The notes under the pieces: model-generated | Databases searched by the model: none | Seen by the model: the letters and a program-made list of their open reading frames with translations, nothing else | What the model was told of the DNA's origin: nothing | DNA from: Candidatus Epulonipiscium sp. | Lineage (GTDB): Bacteria > Bacillota > Clostridia > Lachnospirales > Defluviitaleaceae | NCBI GenBank assembly: GCA_012521175.1 | Contig: JAAYMW010000052.1 | Coordinates: 1-33,953 of the forward strand | Length of the DNA stretch: 33,953 nucleotides | Direction: 5' to 3' | Shown here: positions 19,309 through 28,235 of the stretch, piece by piece | Position numbering within the stretch: the first letter of the stretch is position 1 | Layout of the letters: the number at the start of each line of letters is the position of its first letter | Translations under genes and position numbers: made by a program

Positions 19309-20535
19309 TTATTTCGCACCATATAGTTTTGGATTTTTCAGCCCGAGATTAACGAACTGTTTAAGAATAATTCTTGTTACTACCAATGCAGTGAACATTG
19401 AAACAAGAATACCGATTCCCAGAGTCTGTGCAAAGCTTTTAATAAGCCCTGTACCTATCCAGTATAATACACCGGCTGCAATTAATGTGGTTACATTTCC
19501 ATCTAAAATTGCAGAAAACGCCTTACTAAAACCTGAATCCACTGCAGCTCTTAAAGTTTTCCCTGCATTTAATTCTTCTTGAATTCTTGCAAAGATAATT
19601 ACATTGGCATCTACCGCCATACCTACAGATAAGATGATACCAGCTATACCTGGAAGAGTTAAAGTGGACTGTAATAAACTTAAAATAATTACAACCGCTC
19701 CGCAGTAGAATAATAAAGCCAAATCAGCAGCAAGACCGGGAACTCTATATACAGCAAGCATAAATAATAAAACTAAAATGATTCCTATAAAACCTGCTTT
19801 AAGGCTGGTTTCTAAAGCACTGGCACCTAATTTAGCACCAACGCTGTTACTTTGTAATGGAGTTAATTTAAAAGGAAGCGCTCCGGCTTTAATTCTTGCA
19901 GCCAGTTCATCTGCCTCTTCTATTGCGCCAACGCCTTCTATAACAGCATTTCCTTCAGTAATAACAGAATTTACTACTGGGGCACTGATAATTTGATCAT
20001 CAAGAGCAATCATTATAATTTGACCAAGATATTTTTCTGTTGCTTTTGCAAAAGCTTCTTTTCCTTTTGAATTAAATTCTAAGGCAACAACTGCTTTAGT
20101 GATTCCATTGTCGTTAACAACTTCTCTTCTTGCATCTTTTACTTCATTACCAGTTAAAATAACTTCTCCTTCAGGACTAATAAATTGAAGTTGTGCGGTT
20201 GCACCAATATCTTCTATTGCTTTATTGGGATCTTCCACTCCGGGGATATCCACACGAATCCTTCTATTTCCTTCTCTTGCTACTTCTGCTTCTGTGTAAT
20301 TACCGCGATCCAATCTTCCCTGAATCATTTCAATCGCAGCGCTCATCTCTTCATCCGTAGGATTTTCTTTATCCGCTTCATAAACAATATTTACCCCGCC
20401 TTTTAAATCCAATCCTTGCCTTATATTTTGAGCACCTAAAAAATTGTTTTCACCGATTCCAAAATAGGCTACTCCTCCTGTCAGACCAATCAGAACGACA
20501 GTTAAAAGTAATATTAATCCGCTCTTGACCTTCAT
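19309..20535 (-). CDS. secD: Protein translocase subunit SecD
   Basis: RQGLDLKGGVNIVYEAD, GMAVDANVIIFARIQEEL; start set at MKVKSGLILL after GGGAG, 6 codons inside the track ORF. Confidence 0.96.
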   Translation of the reverse strand: MKVKSGLILLLTVVLIGLTGGVAYFGIGENNFLGAQNIRQGLDLKGGVNIVYEADKENPTDEEMSAAIEMIQGRLDRGNYTEAEVAREGNRRIRVDIPGVEDPNKAIEDIGATAQLQFISPEGEVILTGNEVKDARREVVNDNGITKAVVALEFNSKGKEAFAKATEKYLGQIIMIALDDQIISAPVVNSVITEGNAVIEGVGAIEEADELAARIKAGALPFKLTPLQSNSVGAKLGASALETSLKAGFIGIILVLLFMLAVYRVPGLAADLALLFYCGAVVIILSLLQSTLTLPGIAGIILSVGMAVDANVIIFARIQEELNAGKTLRAAVDSGFSKAFSAILDGNVTTLIAAGVLYWIGTGLIKSFAQTLGIGILVSMFTALVVTRIILKQFVNLGLKNPKLYGAK

Positions 20536-20697
20536 TGTTTTTTCTCCCTTCATACAAAATACACAAAATTAATTATATGCTTTATCCTATGGTACGTCAA
20601 TATTTTTACAACTATTATATTTTATTTTGTATAATTTTTCCCTAATATGTATTTTGCTGAAAAATAATTGGTTTATCTACTTATTCTTAAAATCTAT

Positions 20698-20720
20698 AGG
20701 TCGGCCTTTAAGGCCGACCT
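20698..20720 (-). terminator. Terminator downstream of scfB
   Basis: AGGTCGGCCTT/AAGGCCGACCT palindrome between scfB stop (20734) and secD. Confidence 0.65.
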
Positions 20721-20733
20721 TCAGGACTTCTGC

Positions 20734-22086
20734 TTATTCTGCCAATTTTGCCGTTACATATAAAGCACATTCAACCCTTTTCTTTTCTAATTCACAGCCG
20801 ATTTTATATGGTATATGAATATCTCCATGGAACTGATAAGCATTGGCTGCACATCCTCCGCTGCAGTAAAATTTTGCCCAGCAATTTTTACACTCTTCTT
20901 TAGCATACACATTACAAGCCTGGAACTGCTTTTGCATAGGCAGATTCTGGATCCCTTCAAAAACATTTCCCATTTTGAATTCTTCTAATCCTACAAATTG
21001 ATGGCAAGGATATAAATCTCCTTCCGGGGTAACAGCTAAATACTCTGAACCCGAGCCACATCCTGCAAGTCTCTTGGCAACACAAGGGCCCTGTGTAAGA
21101 TCAATCATAAAATGGAAGAAGTTGAAACCTTGTCCTTCCTTCTTACGACGCACCAGTTCTTTTGCCAATTCTTCATACTGCTCATATAACATTGGCAAAT
21201 CTTCTTCCCTAAGGGCATATGACATCTCTTTAGGCGCTACAACAGGCTCTACAGAAACCTGCTTAAAGCCTAAATCCGCCAAATGAAGTACATCCTTGGC
21301 AAAATCCAGGTTTTCCCTTGTAAAAGTGCCTCTTACATAATAGTTGGTTTGATTTCTGCTGTCTGCAATCTTTTTAAACTTTGGAACAATAATATCATAA
21401 CTTCCTTTATGATTAACAGTATAACGCATTCTATCATGAACTTCTTTTCTTCCGTCAATGCTTAAAACGACATTGTGCATATGTTCATTGATATAAGCTT
21501 GTATCTCATCATCTAACAAAACGCCGTTGGTAGTAATGGTAAAACGAAAATTCTTATTATATTTTGCTTCTATGCTTCTTGCATAATCCACAATTTCTTT
21601 TACAACCTCAAAATTCATTAGTGGTTCTCCACCAAAAAAGTCAATTTCCAGGTTGCGGCGATTTTGAGAAGCTTGAATCAGGAAATCAATGGCTTTCTTT
21701 CCTACTTCAGCACTCATCAGTGAACGATGACCTCTATATTCTCCTTCTCCCGCAAAACAATATTTGCATTTCAAATTGCAGTCATGGGCAATATGAAGGC
21801 ATAAGGCTTTAACAATAGGATTTCTTCCCTGAAATTGACTTAAATAATCCACATACATATCTTCTGTAAAAAGAAGACCCTCTTTTTCTAATGCTTCTAT
21901 TTCTTCAATGGCTTCTTCTAATTGGGATAAAGCATATTTTTCTTTGTACTTTTGTATGAGTTCGTCTTTAGGATACTTTTTATAGTCATCTACCAATTCA
22001 TAAACAATATCATCTACCACATGAACAGCTCCACTATATATGTCAAGAACCATATTGACTCCGTCCATGGAAAATTTATGTATCAT
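20734..22086 (-). CDS. scfB: SCIFF (ranthipeptide) maturase: radical SAM/SPASM thioether-forming enzyme
   Basis: CNLKCKYC radical SAM motif, FFGGEPLMNFE, SPASM Cys cluster (CKNCWAKFYCSGGCAANAYQ); N-terminal precursor-recognition-like region; adjacent SCIFF precursor. Confidence 0.95.
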   Translation of the reverse strand: MIHKFSMDGVNMVLDIYSGAVHVVDDIVYELVDDYKKYPKDELIQKYKEKYALSQLEEAIEEIEALEKEGLLFTEDMYVDYLSQFQGRNPIVKALCLHIAHDCNLKCKYCFAGEGEYRGHRSLMSAEVGKKAIDFLIQASQNRRNLEIDFFGGEPLMNFEVVKEIVDYARSIEAKYNKNFRFTITTNGVLLDDEIQAYINEHMHNVVLSIDGRKEVHDRMRYTVNHKGSYDIIVPKFKKIADSRNQTNYYVRGTFTRENLDFAKDVLHLADLGFKQVSVEPVVAPKEMSYALREEDLPMLYEQYEELAKELVRRKKEGQGFNFFHFMIDLTQGPCVAKRLAGCGSGSEYLAVTPEGDLYPCHQFVGLEEFKMGNVFEGIQNLPMQKQFQACNVYAKEECKNCWAKFYCSGGCAANAYQFHGDIHIPYKIGCELEKKRVECALYVTAKLAE

Positions 22087-22127
22087 TCTATCACTCCAAT
22101 TTCTATTTTAGTACATTTATTTTATAC

Positions 22128-22272
22128 AGCAAGAAAGAGTTTCGCTTACGAAACTCTCACGCCGAGCGCGGTCGACAAAGCCGACAAATACAATACGCGC
22201 GAGTGTGCATTTTGCCCGAAGGGCTTTTTATTATATTAGGAAATTCAGAGGAATTTCCTATATAGTAAAAAA
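22128..22272. repeat. Near-full-length copy (B) of the dispersed intergenic repeat
   Basis: AAGAAAGAGTTTCGCTTACGAAACTCTC...GCCCGAAGGGC...TAGGAAATTCAGAGGAATTTCCTATATAGTAAAAAA; aligns along its length with 25517-25648 and 28091-28234. Confidence 0.9.
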
Positions 22273-22299
22273 GCAGCGACGTAATGCCACTGCCAGGAA

Positions 22300-22440
22300 T
22301 TAATTGTTTTCGCAAGATTGATTTGCTACAGTACAAGATGTTTTACAAGCAGATTGACAAGATGTTTGGCATTCTCCACAGCCACCTTTTGCCATACTTT
22401 TCTTTAATGTAGCCGTATTTAATGTCTTAATATGTTTCAT
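22300..22440 (-). CDS. scfA: SCIFF ranthipeptide precursor (six cysteines in forty-five residues)
   Basis: MKHIKTLNTATLKKSMAKGGCGECQTSCQSACKTSCTVANQSCENN*; RBS AAGGAGAAGGAGG upstream; adjacent to maturase. Absent from the ORF track (below its length cut-off). Confidence 0.96.
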   Translation of the reverse strand: MKHIKTLNTATLKKSMAKGGCGECQTSCQSACKTSCTVANQSCENN

Positions 22441-22470
22441 ATTTATGCCTCCTTCTCCTTAATTCGACTC

Positions 22471-22476
22471 ATTATA
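22471..22476 (-). promoter_or_regulatory. Extended -10 promoter immediately upstream of scfA
   Basis: Minus strand TATGTTATAAT, 35-40 nt upstream of the scfA start; -35 poor (TTTTCA). Confidence 0.5.
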
Positions 22477-22508
22477 ACATACTTAAATTTAATTGAAAAG
22501 GGGATTGG

Positions 22509-22922
22509 TTATTTTTTCACATTAATTCCTATCATTCCTCCTAACGTTCCTCCAGCTCCCGCCATGATAAGAAGTGTTGCAGTATTACGAGTCATCATTA
22601 ATTCTTTACCTACAGTAGTGGAAACAATAATTAAAATTACAGCATAAACAAGACCTGCTATAAGTCCCCAAAGCCATCCTTTTGATGGTGCGCCTTTCGC
22701 AGTGTCATATCCTGCTACTAAAACAGAAATGATCGTAGTAACAATTGCGATAGCGGGAATACTACTTTCAGGCAAAGATGTATAGGTAAGCAGTAATGCG
22801 GAACCAATAAAAAAGATTGCAGTAATCATATAAGCAACTATATTTGCCTTTAAAAGAGTAATGATTCTCCATTCACTTACCTTGTTCATCGTTTGCACGG
22901 ACTTATGCTTGGCTTTTACCAT
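22509..22922 (-). CDS. TIGR04086-like small integral membrane protein
   Basis: 137 aa, four hydrophobic segments, glycine-rich (VAGYDTAKGAPSKGWLWGLIAG; AGAGGTLGGMIGI); family known to neighbour SCIFF loci. Confidence 0.75.
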   Translation of the reverse strand: MVKAKHKSVQTMNKVSEWRIITLLKANIVAYMITAIFFIGSALLLTYTSLPESSIPAIAIVTTIISVLVAGYDTAKGAPSKGWLWGLIAGLVYAVILIIVSTTVGKELMMTRNTATLLIMAGAGGTLGGMIGINVKK

Positions 22923-22965
22923 CTTAGCACCCCTTTTATTTCCCCTATAATTCTTTTCTGTACTA

Positions 22966-22994
22966 TTGTACGATTCTTAGTTATCATTTATGAT
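22966..22994 (+). promoter_or_regulatory. Promoter of the PHP-domain gene
   Basis: TTGTAC (22966-22971), 17-nt spacer, TATGAT (22989-22994). Confidence 0.5.
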
Positions 22995-23029
22995 AGAAAT
23001 AGATTGATTTTTGAAAGGTGGCTAAATAA

Positions 23030-23878
23030 ATGCGGTATATTGATCTTCATGTCCATTCCAATGTATCTGACGGTACCTTAACGCCTAAAGAACTTGTTCA
23101 TTATGCTAAGCAAAAAGGCCTTCTGGCTTTTGCATTAACAGACCATGATATCATAGATGGAATACAGGAAGCCCTCAATGAAGGCAGGGAGTGGGGTGTT
23201 GAAGTGATTCCCGGAATAGAATTTGCAGCAGAATACAAAGACCGGGAAATTCATATTCTAGGATTATTTATTGATTATAAAAATCCTCATTTTATTCAAA
23301 AATTAGACTGGATTCAAAATGCCAGAGTAAGAAGAAATGAAAAAATGCTACAAAAATTAAATGCCCTTGGTATCGATGTTACTTTGGAAGATTTACAACA
23401 AAGAGCGGGAAAAGATTTAATCACAAGAGCCCATTTTGGGAAAGTGCTCTTTGAAAAAGGTTATACAAACACTTTAGAAGATGCTTTTCGCCTCTATTTA
23501 AGTCCTGGCACTCCCGGCTATGTTAAAAGAGATATTTTAACTCCCAAGGAATGTATAAAACTTATCCATGAAGCAAATGGCTTGGCAGTACTGGCTCATC
23601 CTACGTTGTATCATTTGTCTGATGACGAGTTGAATGACTTAGTACACTCTTTACAAGAAAATGGGTTGGACGGAATTGAAGCAATTTATTCACTTTATTC
23701 CAAAGAGCAGGAAAATCAAATGCGCTCTCTGGCACACCGATTCAATCTTCTTATAAGCGGCGGCAGTGATTTCCATGGAGCAAATAAGAAAAGTATAGAT
23801 ATGGGAGTAGGAAAAGGCAATCTTAAGATTCCTTATGAAATTTTAGAAGAAATGAAAAAAAGGGTTGCACAAAAATAA
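23030..23878 (+). CDS. PHP-domain phosphoesterase (YciV/RNase AM-like)
   Basis: IDLHVHSNVSDGTLTPKELVHYAKQKGL, ALTDHDIIDG, IPGIEFAAEY, LAHPTLYHL, SGGSDFHG. Confidence 0.93.
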   Translation: MRYIDLHVHSNVSDGTLTPKELVHYAKQKGLLAFALTDHDIIDGIQEALNEGREWGVEVIPGIEFAAEYKDREIHILGLFIDYKNPHFIQKLDWIQNARVRRNEKMLQKLNALGIDVTLEDLQQRAGKDLITRAHFGKVLFEKGYTNTLEDAFRLYLSPGTPGYVKRDILTPKECIKLIHEANGLAVLAHPTLYHLSDDELNDLVHSLQENGLDGIEAIYSLYSKEQENQMRSLAHRFNLLISGGSDFHGANKKSIDMGVGKGNLKIPYEILEEMKKRVAQK

Positions 23879-23905
23879 GAAAGTACCTATTTGGCACTTT
23901 CTTAT
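23877..23905. terminator. Bidirectional terminator between the PHP gene and yajC
   Basis: AAGAAAGTACC...GGCACTTTCTT followed by ATTTTT. Confidence 0.6.
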
Positions 23906-23918
23906 TTTTATAGAGATT

Positions 23919-24308
23919 TTATTTGTTTGCTGTTTCTTTTTTATCTTCTTTTTTAGTTTCTTCTTTTTCTTCTTTCTTAATTGCCATCTCAGGTTCTTTG
24001 ATCGCTGCTATATTACTCTTTTGTAAGGGTACTCTAATGCCTTTGTTTAAGCCTAATTCTATAATGCATATATCATTAACCATATCTACTACTTTGCCGT
24101 AAAGTCCACCGGTTGTCAGTACTGTATCACCAACCTTAACACTGTTTAACATTTCTTGAATTTCTTTTTCTCTTTTTCTCTGCGGTCTAATAATTAAAAA
24201 CCACATAATTCCTGCCAAAACAGCAAAATATAATAGTGTCCCCAATAATGTTCCTGTTTTTTGTCCGGTTGTTGTAGCTGCATCTGCCAATACAAACAAA
24301 CTATTCAT
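23919..24308 (-). CDS. yajC: Preprotein translocase subunit YajC
   Basis: FLIIRPQRKREKEIQEMLNSVKVGDTVLTTGGLYGKV; charged K/E-rich tail. Confidence 0.94.
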   Translation of the reverse strand: MNSLFVLADAATTTGQKTGTLLGTLLYFAVLAGIMWFLIIRPQRKREKEIQEMLNSVKVGDTVLTTGGLYGKVVDMVNDICIIELGLNKGIRVPLQKSNIAAIKEPEMAIKKEEKEETKKEDKKETANK

Positions 24309-24310
24309 TC

Positions 24311-25447
24311 CTATTCCTCCTCTTTTTGTTTGAATCCCTCTAATTTTTGTTTTTTATAAACGGCATAATTTCCATTATCCAATGCATCTCTTATTTCTTC
24401 CATCATTGTATTGAAAAAGTACAAATTGTGAAGAACACAAAGACGCATTCCAAGCATTTCTTTTGCTTTTAACAGATGCCGTATATAAGCTCTGCTATAG
24501 GTTGTACAAGAAGGACATCCACAGCCTTCTTCAATAGGTCTTTCATCCAATTCATATTTTGCATTAAAGAGATTTATTTTCCCTCTATTGGTATAAACAT
24601 GTCCATGGCGACCGTTTCTTGCCGGAAGTACACAATCAAAAAAGTCAATGCCTCTGTCTACCGATTCTAAAATATTTTCCGGGGTCCCCACACCCATCAG
24701 ATAAGTAGGTTTATTCTGTGGAAGATAAGGAACAACTTCCTCCAATATACGATACATTTCCGCATGGGTTTCTCCTACTGCTAAGCCTCCTACGGCATAA
24801 CCATCCAAATCCATTTCAGAAATCACCTTAGCATGTTCAATACGAATGTCTTCATAAGTACCTCCCTGATTAATTCCAAAAAGCATTTGACTAGGATTAA
24901 CCGTATCTTCCAACTGATTTAAACGGTCAAGCTCTGCTTTACATCTTTTAAGCCATCTTGTTGTACGGGCTACAGAATCTTCCATGTACCCTCTTTCAGC
25001 CGGATAAGGTGGACATTCGTCAAAAGCCATCGCTATAGTAGAACCGATATTGGACTGAATTTGCATACTTTCTTCCGGACCCATAAAAATCTTTCTTCCG
25101 TCAATATGGGAAGAAAAATATACCCCTTCTTCTTTAATTTTTCTAAGAGATGTAAGGGAAAAAACCTGAAATCCTCCAGAATCCGTAAGAATCGGTCTGT
25201 CCCATACCATAAATTTATGAAGGCCACCTAATTTTTTAATTATTTTATCCCCCGGACGAAGATGAAGATGATATGTATTAGAAAGAGCGACCTGGCATTT
25301 TACATCTTCTAAATCTTTTGTTGAAAGTGCGCCTTTGATGGCTGCAACTGTTGCCACATTCATAAATACAGGCGTCTGTATGATCCCATGGGGGGTATGA
25401 AATTCTCCTCTTTTTGCCCTTCCTTCTGTTTTTAGTAGTTTATACAT
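24311..25447 (-). CDS. tgt: tRNA-guanine transglycosylase
   Basis: LTDSGGFQVFSL, GGLAVGE, MGVGTPENILESVDRGIDFFDCVLPARNGRHG, Zn-site CGCPSC. Start set at MYKLLKTEGRAKRG after GGAAGAAG; the 40 extra codons in the track run into repeat copy C. Confidence 0.97.
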   Translation of the reverse strand: MYKLLKTEGRAKRGEFHTPHGIIQTPVFMNVATVAAIKGALSTKDLEDVKCQVALSNTYHLHLRPGDKIIKKLGGLHKFMVWDRPILTDSGGFQVFSLTSLRKIKEEGVYFSSHIDGRKIFMGPEESMQIQSNIGSTIAMAFDECPPYPAERGYMEDSVARTTRWLKRCKAELDRLNQLEDTVNPSQMLFGINQGGTYEDIRIEHAKVISEMDLDGYAVGGLAVGETHAEMYRILEEVVPYLPQNKPTYLMGVGTPENILESVDRGIDFFDCVLPARNGRHGHVYTNRGKINLFNAKYELDERPIEEGCGCPSCTTYSRAYIRHLLKAKEMLGMRLCVLHNLYFFNTMMEEIRDALDNGNYAVYKKQKLEGFKQKEEE

Positions 25448-25516
25448 GATTTCTTCTTCCTTTGTCATAAATTTATTCATTGTAAGCTGCAAAAAACACT
25501 TACGTCTCACTTGTGG

Positions 25517-25648
25517 CATAAGAAAGAGTCTCTCTTGCGTAATTCTCACGTCGAGCACTGTTGGCAAAGCCTACCGCGAGTGTACATTCTGCCCGGAGGG
25601 CTCTTTATTGCATAGGAAATCCGGAAGAATTTTCTATGTAATAAAAAA
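25517..25648. repeat. Diverged near-full-length copy (C) of the dispersed intergenic repeat
   Basis: AAGAAAGAGTCTCTCTTGCGTAATTCTCACGTCGAGCACTGTTGGCAAAGC...CGCGAGTGTACATTCTGCCCGGAGGGCTCTTTATTGCATAGGAAATCCGGAAGAATTTTCTATGTAATAAAAAA; internal deletion of roughly 15 nt relative to B and D. Confidence 0.85.
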
Positions 25649-25662
25649 TTTAGCTCCTTGCA

Positions 25663-25694
25663 GACCAGCCGAATTTTCTTATGTCACAAAAAAC
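25663..25694. repeat. Possible degenerate tandem half-hairpin (C2) of the same repeat
   Basis: CAGCCGAATTTTCTTATGTCACAAAAAAC resembles GGAAGAATTTTCTATGTAATAAAAAAT just upstream. Confidence 0.4.
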
Positions 25695-25779
25695 AGTGTA
25701 CCGTGAAAAGCATTTTTTTTCAAGGGGGTGATAATAATAAAAGAAAAATTACTCCAAGCAATAGGGAGAGATAATGTAG

Positions 25780-25808
25780 TTGAAAAGATGTTAAAATAGT
25801 GATACAAT
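25780..25808 (+). promoter_or_regulatory. aroC promoter
   Basis: TTGAAA (25780-25785), 17-nt spacer, TACAAT (25803-25808). Confidence 0.6.
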
Positions 25809-25842
25809 TTTCTAAAATTTCATCCCTGAAAGGAGGGATCCC

Positions 25843-26943
25843 ATGGCAGGATCCATATTCGGAAAACATTTTAGAATATCTACCTGGGGGGAATCCCATG
25901 GGAAAGCTCTCGGTGTTGTCATTGACGGCTGTCCTGCTGGTATTTCACTTTCTGAAGAAGATATTCAAAAAGATTTAGATAGACGAAAACCCGGTCAATC
26001 CCCTTTTTCCACTCCTCGTAAAGAAAATGATAAGGTTGAAATTCTCTCAGGCATATTCGAGGGAAAAACAACAGGTACGCCTATTTCCTTAATCGTATAC
26101 AATACCAATCAAAGATCCTATGACTATTCAGAAATTGCAAAGTGCTACCGTCCCGGCCATGCAGATTTCACTTACGATGAAAAATACGGTTTTAGGGACT
26201 ATCGCGGCGGAGGCCGTTCTTCCGGGCGCGAAACCACTGCAAGAGTTGCAGCAGGGGCAATTGCTAAAAAAATTCTTGCAGAATTCGGAGTAGACATTAT
26301 GGCCTATACCCTGTCCATTGGGCCTGTTTCGATTGATCCTGCTAAATTTAGCCGGGAAGAAATATTTAAGAATTTCCTGGCTATGCCGGATCAAGAAGCA
26401 GCCGAAAAGACAGCCGCTTACCTGTATGAAATAAAGGAAAAAGAAGACTCTGCCGGAGGCATTATCGAGTGTGTAGTCACCGGTCTTCCCAGCGGCGTTG
26501 GAGAACCTGTATTTGAGAAATTAGACGCTATGCTTGGAAAAGCCATCTTTTCCATCGGAGCCGTAAAAGGATTGGAATTTGGCACTGGATTTAATGTTGC
26601 TAAAATGACTGGTTGGGAAAATAATGACTTTTTCCAATACGATGAAGAAGGACATCTCACAAAATTATCAAATCATGCCGGTGGTATTGTAGGAGGTATC
26701 AGTGACGGTTTCCCTATTGTCTTCAGGGCTGCCGTTAAACCTACTTCATCCATCCACAGGACACAAAAAACAGTTAACAAAGAAGGCCAAAATATAGAGC
26801 TCCAGGTAGAAGGCCGCCATGACCCAATTATCGTTCCCAGAGCCGTCATCGTTGTAGAAGCTATGACCGCCTTGACTTTAGTGGATTATCTGTTTGAACG
26901 AATTTTTTCCAGAATTGATTTAATTAAAAAAGCGCTTTTATAA
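25843..26943 (+). CDS. aroC: Chorismate synthase
   Basis: RISTWGESHGKALGVVIDGCPAG, RPGHADFTYDEKYG, RDYRGGGRSSGRETTARVAAGAIAKK; RBS AAAGGAGG. Confidence 0.97.
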   Translation: MAGSIFGKHFRISTWGESHGKALGVVIDGCPAGISLSEEDIQKDLDRRKPGQSPFSTPRKENDKVEILSGIFEGKTTGTPISLIVYNTNQRSYDYSEIAKCYRPGHADFTYDEKYGFRDYRGGGRSSGRETTARVAAGAIAKKILAEFGVDIMAYTLSIGPVSIDPAKFSREEIFKNFLAMPDQEAAEKTAAYLYEIKEKEDSAGGIIECVVTGLPSGVGEPVFEKLDAMLGKAIFSIGAVKGLEFGTGFNVAKMTGWENNDFFQYDEEGHLTKLSNHAGGIVGGISDGFPIVFRAAVKPTSSIHRTQKTVNKEGQNIELQVEGRHDPIIVPRAVIVVEAMTALTLVDYLFERIFSRIDLIKKALL

Positions 26944-26952
26944 ACAATAAAT

Positions 26953-26988
26953 GCCTGTTTATTCACATTGAATTGTGGACAAACAGGC
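26953..26988. terminator. Terminator between aroC and queA
   Basis: GCCTGTTTATTCACA...TTGTGGACAAACAGGC then CCTTTTTATTTT. Confidence 0.8.
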
Positions 26989-26994
26989 CCCTTT

Positions 26995-28020
26995 TTATTT
27001 TATAAACATTGCATCTCCAAAGCTAAAGAATCGATATTTCATATCCACAGCGGTTTTATAAGCATTCAATATGATTTCTCTACTTGCCAGAGCAGATACC
27101 AACATAATTAATGTGGATTCAGGAAGATGGAAGTTAGTGATCAGGGCATCAACTATTTTAAATGGATAACCCGGATAAATAAAAATATCCGTCCATCCGC
27201 TTTTTGCCTGAACCACCCCGTTTTCATCCGTACAGGATTCAAGTGTTCTGCAGCTGGTCGTTCCTACGGCTATGATTCGCCCTCCATTTTGCTTACAGCG
27301 ATTGATTTTATCTGCTTCTTCCTGGTCAATCCAGCAGAATTCGGAATGCATTTTATGCTCTAAGACATTTTCTACTTTTACTGGTCTAAAGGTTCCTAAC
27401 CCTACATGAAGGGTCACATTGGCAATTTCTATATTTTTTTCTTTGATTTCTTTCAATAATTCTTTAGTGAAATGAAGTCCTGCTGTGGGCGCTGCAGCCG
27501 ATCCCTTATGCTTTGCATAGACAGTTTGATATCTTTCTTTATCTTTTAACTGATGAGTAATATAAGGCGGCAGAGGCATTTCTCCTAAAGTATCCAACAC
27601 CTGCTCAAAGATGCCTTCATAAATTAAATGTACAATTCTCTTGCCATCATCAATGATTTCTTCTACTTCTGCTTTTAGTTCCCCGTTTCCAAAGACAATA
27701 ATATCTCCTGGACGAGCCTTTTTCCCCGGTTTTACCAAGGCTTCCCATCTGTCATTGTCTTTTCTTGTTAAAAGCAATACTTCCACCTTAGCCCCTGTAT
27801 TTTCTCTTGCTCCGATTAATCGTGCAGGAATAACCTTCGTATTATTCAACACAAGGCAATCTCCAGGATTTAAATAGGAAACGATGTCTTTAAAATGTTT
27901 ATGTTCCATTTCTCCGGTTTTTTTATCTAATACAAGAAGTCTTGAAGAGCTTCTATCTTCTAATGGATCCTGAGCAATGAGTTCTTCTGGCAATTCATAA
28001 TAAAAATCATGCACATTCAT
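26995..28020 (-). CDS. queA: S-adenosylmethionine:tRNA ribosyltransferase-isomerase
   Basis: [51 protein letters not shown]; start set at [11 protein letters not shown] after GGAG, 14 codons inside the track ORF. Confidence 0.97.
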   Translation of the reverse strand: MNVHDFYYELPEELIAQDPLEDRSSSRLLVLDKKTGEMEHKHFKDIVSYLNPGDCLVLNNTKVIPARLIGARENTGAKVEVLLLTRKDNDRWEALVKPGKKARPGDIIVFGNGELKAEVEEIIDDGKRIVHLIYEGIFEQVLDTLGEMPLPPYITHQLKDKERYQTVYAKHKGSAAAPTAGLHFTKELLKEIKEKNIEIANVTLHVGLGTFRPVKVENVLEHKMHSEFCWIDQEEADKINRCKQNGGRIIAVGTTSCRTLESCTDENGVVQAKSGWTDIFIYPGYPFKIVDALITNFHLPESTLIMLVSALASREIILNAYKTAVDMKYRFFSFGDAMFIK

Positions 28021-28090
28021 AATATTTCTCCATTCATTTAAAAATCTATATAATATTTTCACCTAATTATAAAAAAATTCTTCTTGTATT

Positions 28091-28234
28091 GCAACAAGAA
28101 AGAGTTTCTCTTACGAAACTCTCGCACCGAGCGCGGTCGGCAAAGACGACAAATACAATACGCACGAGTGAGGATTTTGTCCGAAGGGTTTTTTAATATA
28201 TAGGAAATTCAGAAGAATTTCCTATATTAAAAAA
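28091..28234. repeat. Near-full-length copy (D) of the dispersed intergenic repeat
   Basis: AAGAAAGAGTTTCTCTTACGAAACTCTCGCACCGAGCGCGGTCGGCAAAGACGACAAATACAATACGCACGAGTG...TCCGAAGGG...TAGGAAATTCAGAAGAATTTCCTATATTAAAAAA; closest to copy B. Confidence 0.9.
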
Positions 28235-28235
28235 C

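Noticed and set aside
21952-22239. Plus-strand ORF (95 aa) ending ...PSAVDKADKYNTRECAFCPKGFLLY, and a similar one at 25446-25706
   Set aside because: The similarity comes from the non-coding repeat; the reading frame is not preserved between copies and the first half is antisense to scfB or the tgt leader.
22960-22971. GTACTATTGTAC inverted repeat between divergent TIGR04086-like and PHP genes as an operator
   Set aside because: Short, AT-rich, and overlaps the PHP -35; insufficient to claim a regulator site.
22128-28234. Repeat copies as a CRISPR array
   Set aside because: Copies are kilobases apart, ~140 bp long with internal hairpins, and have no regular spacers or cas genes.
28091-28234. 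Repeat copy D as a preQ1 riboswitch upstream of queA
   Set aside because: Too long and with the wrong architecture for preQ1 classes I know; the same element is upstream of scfB.
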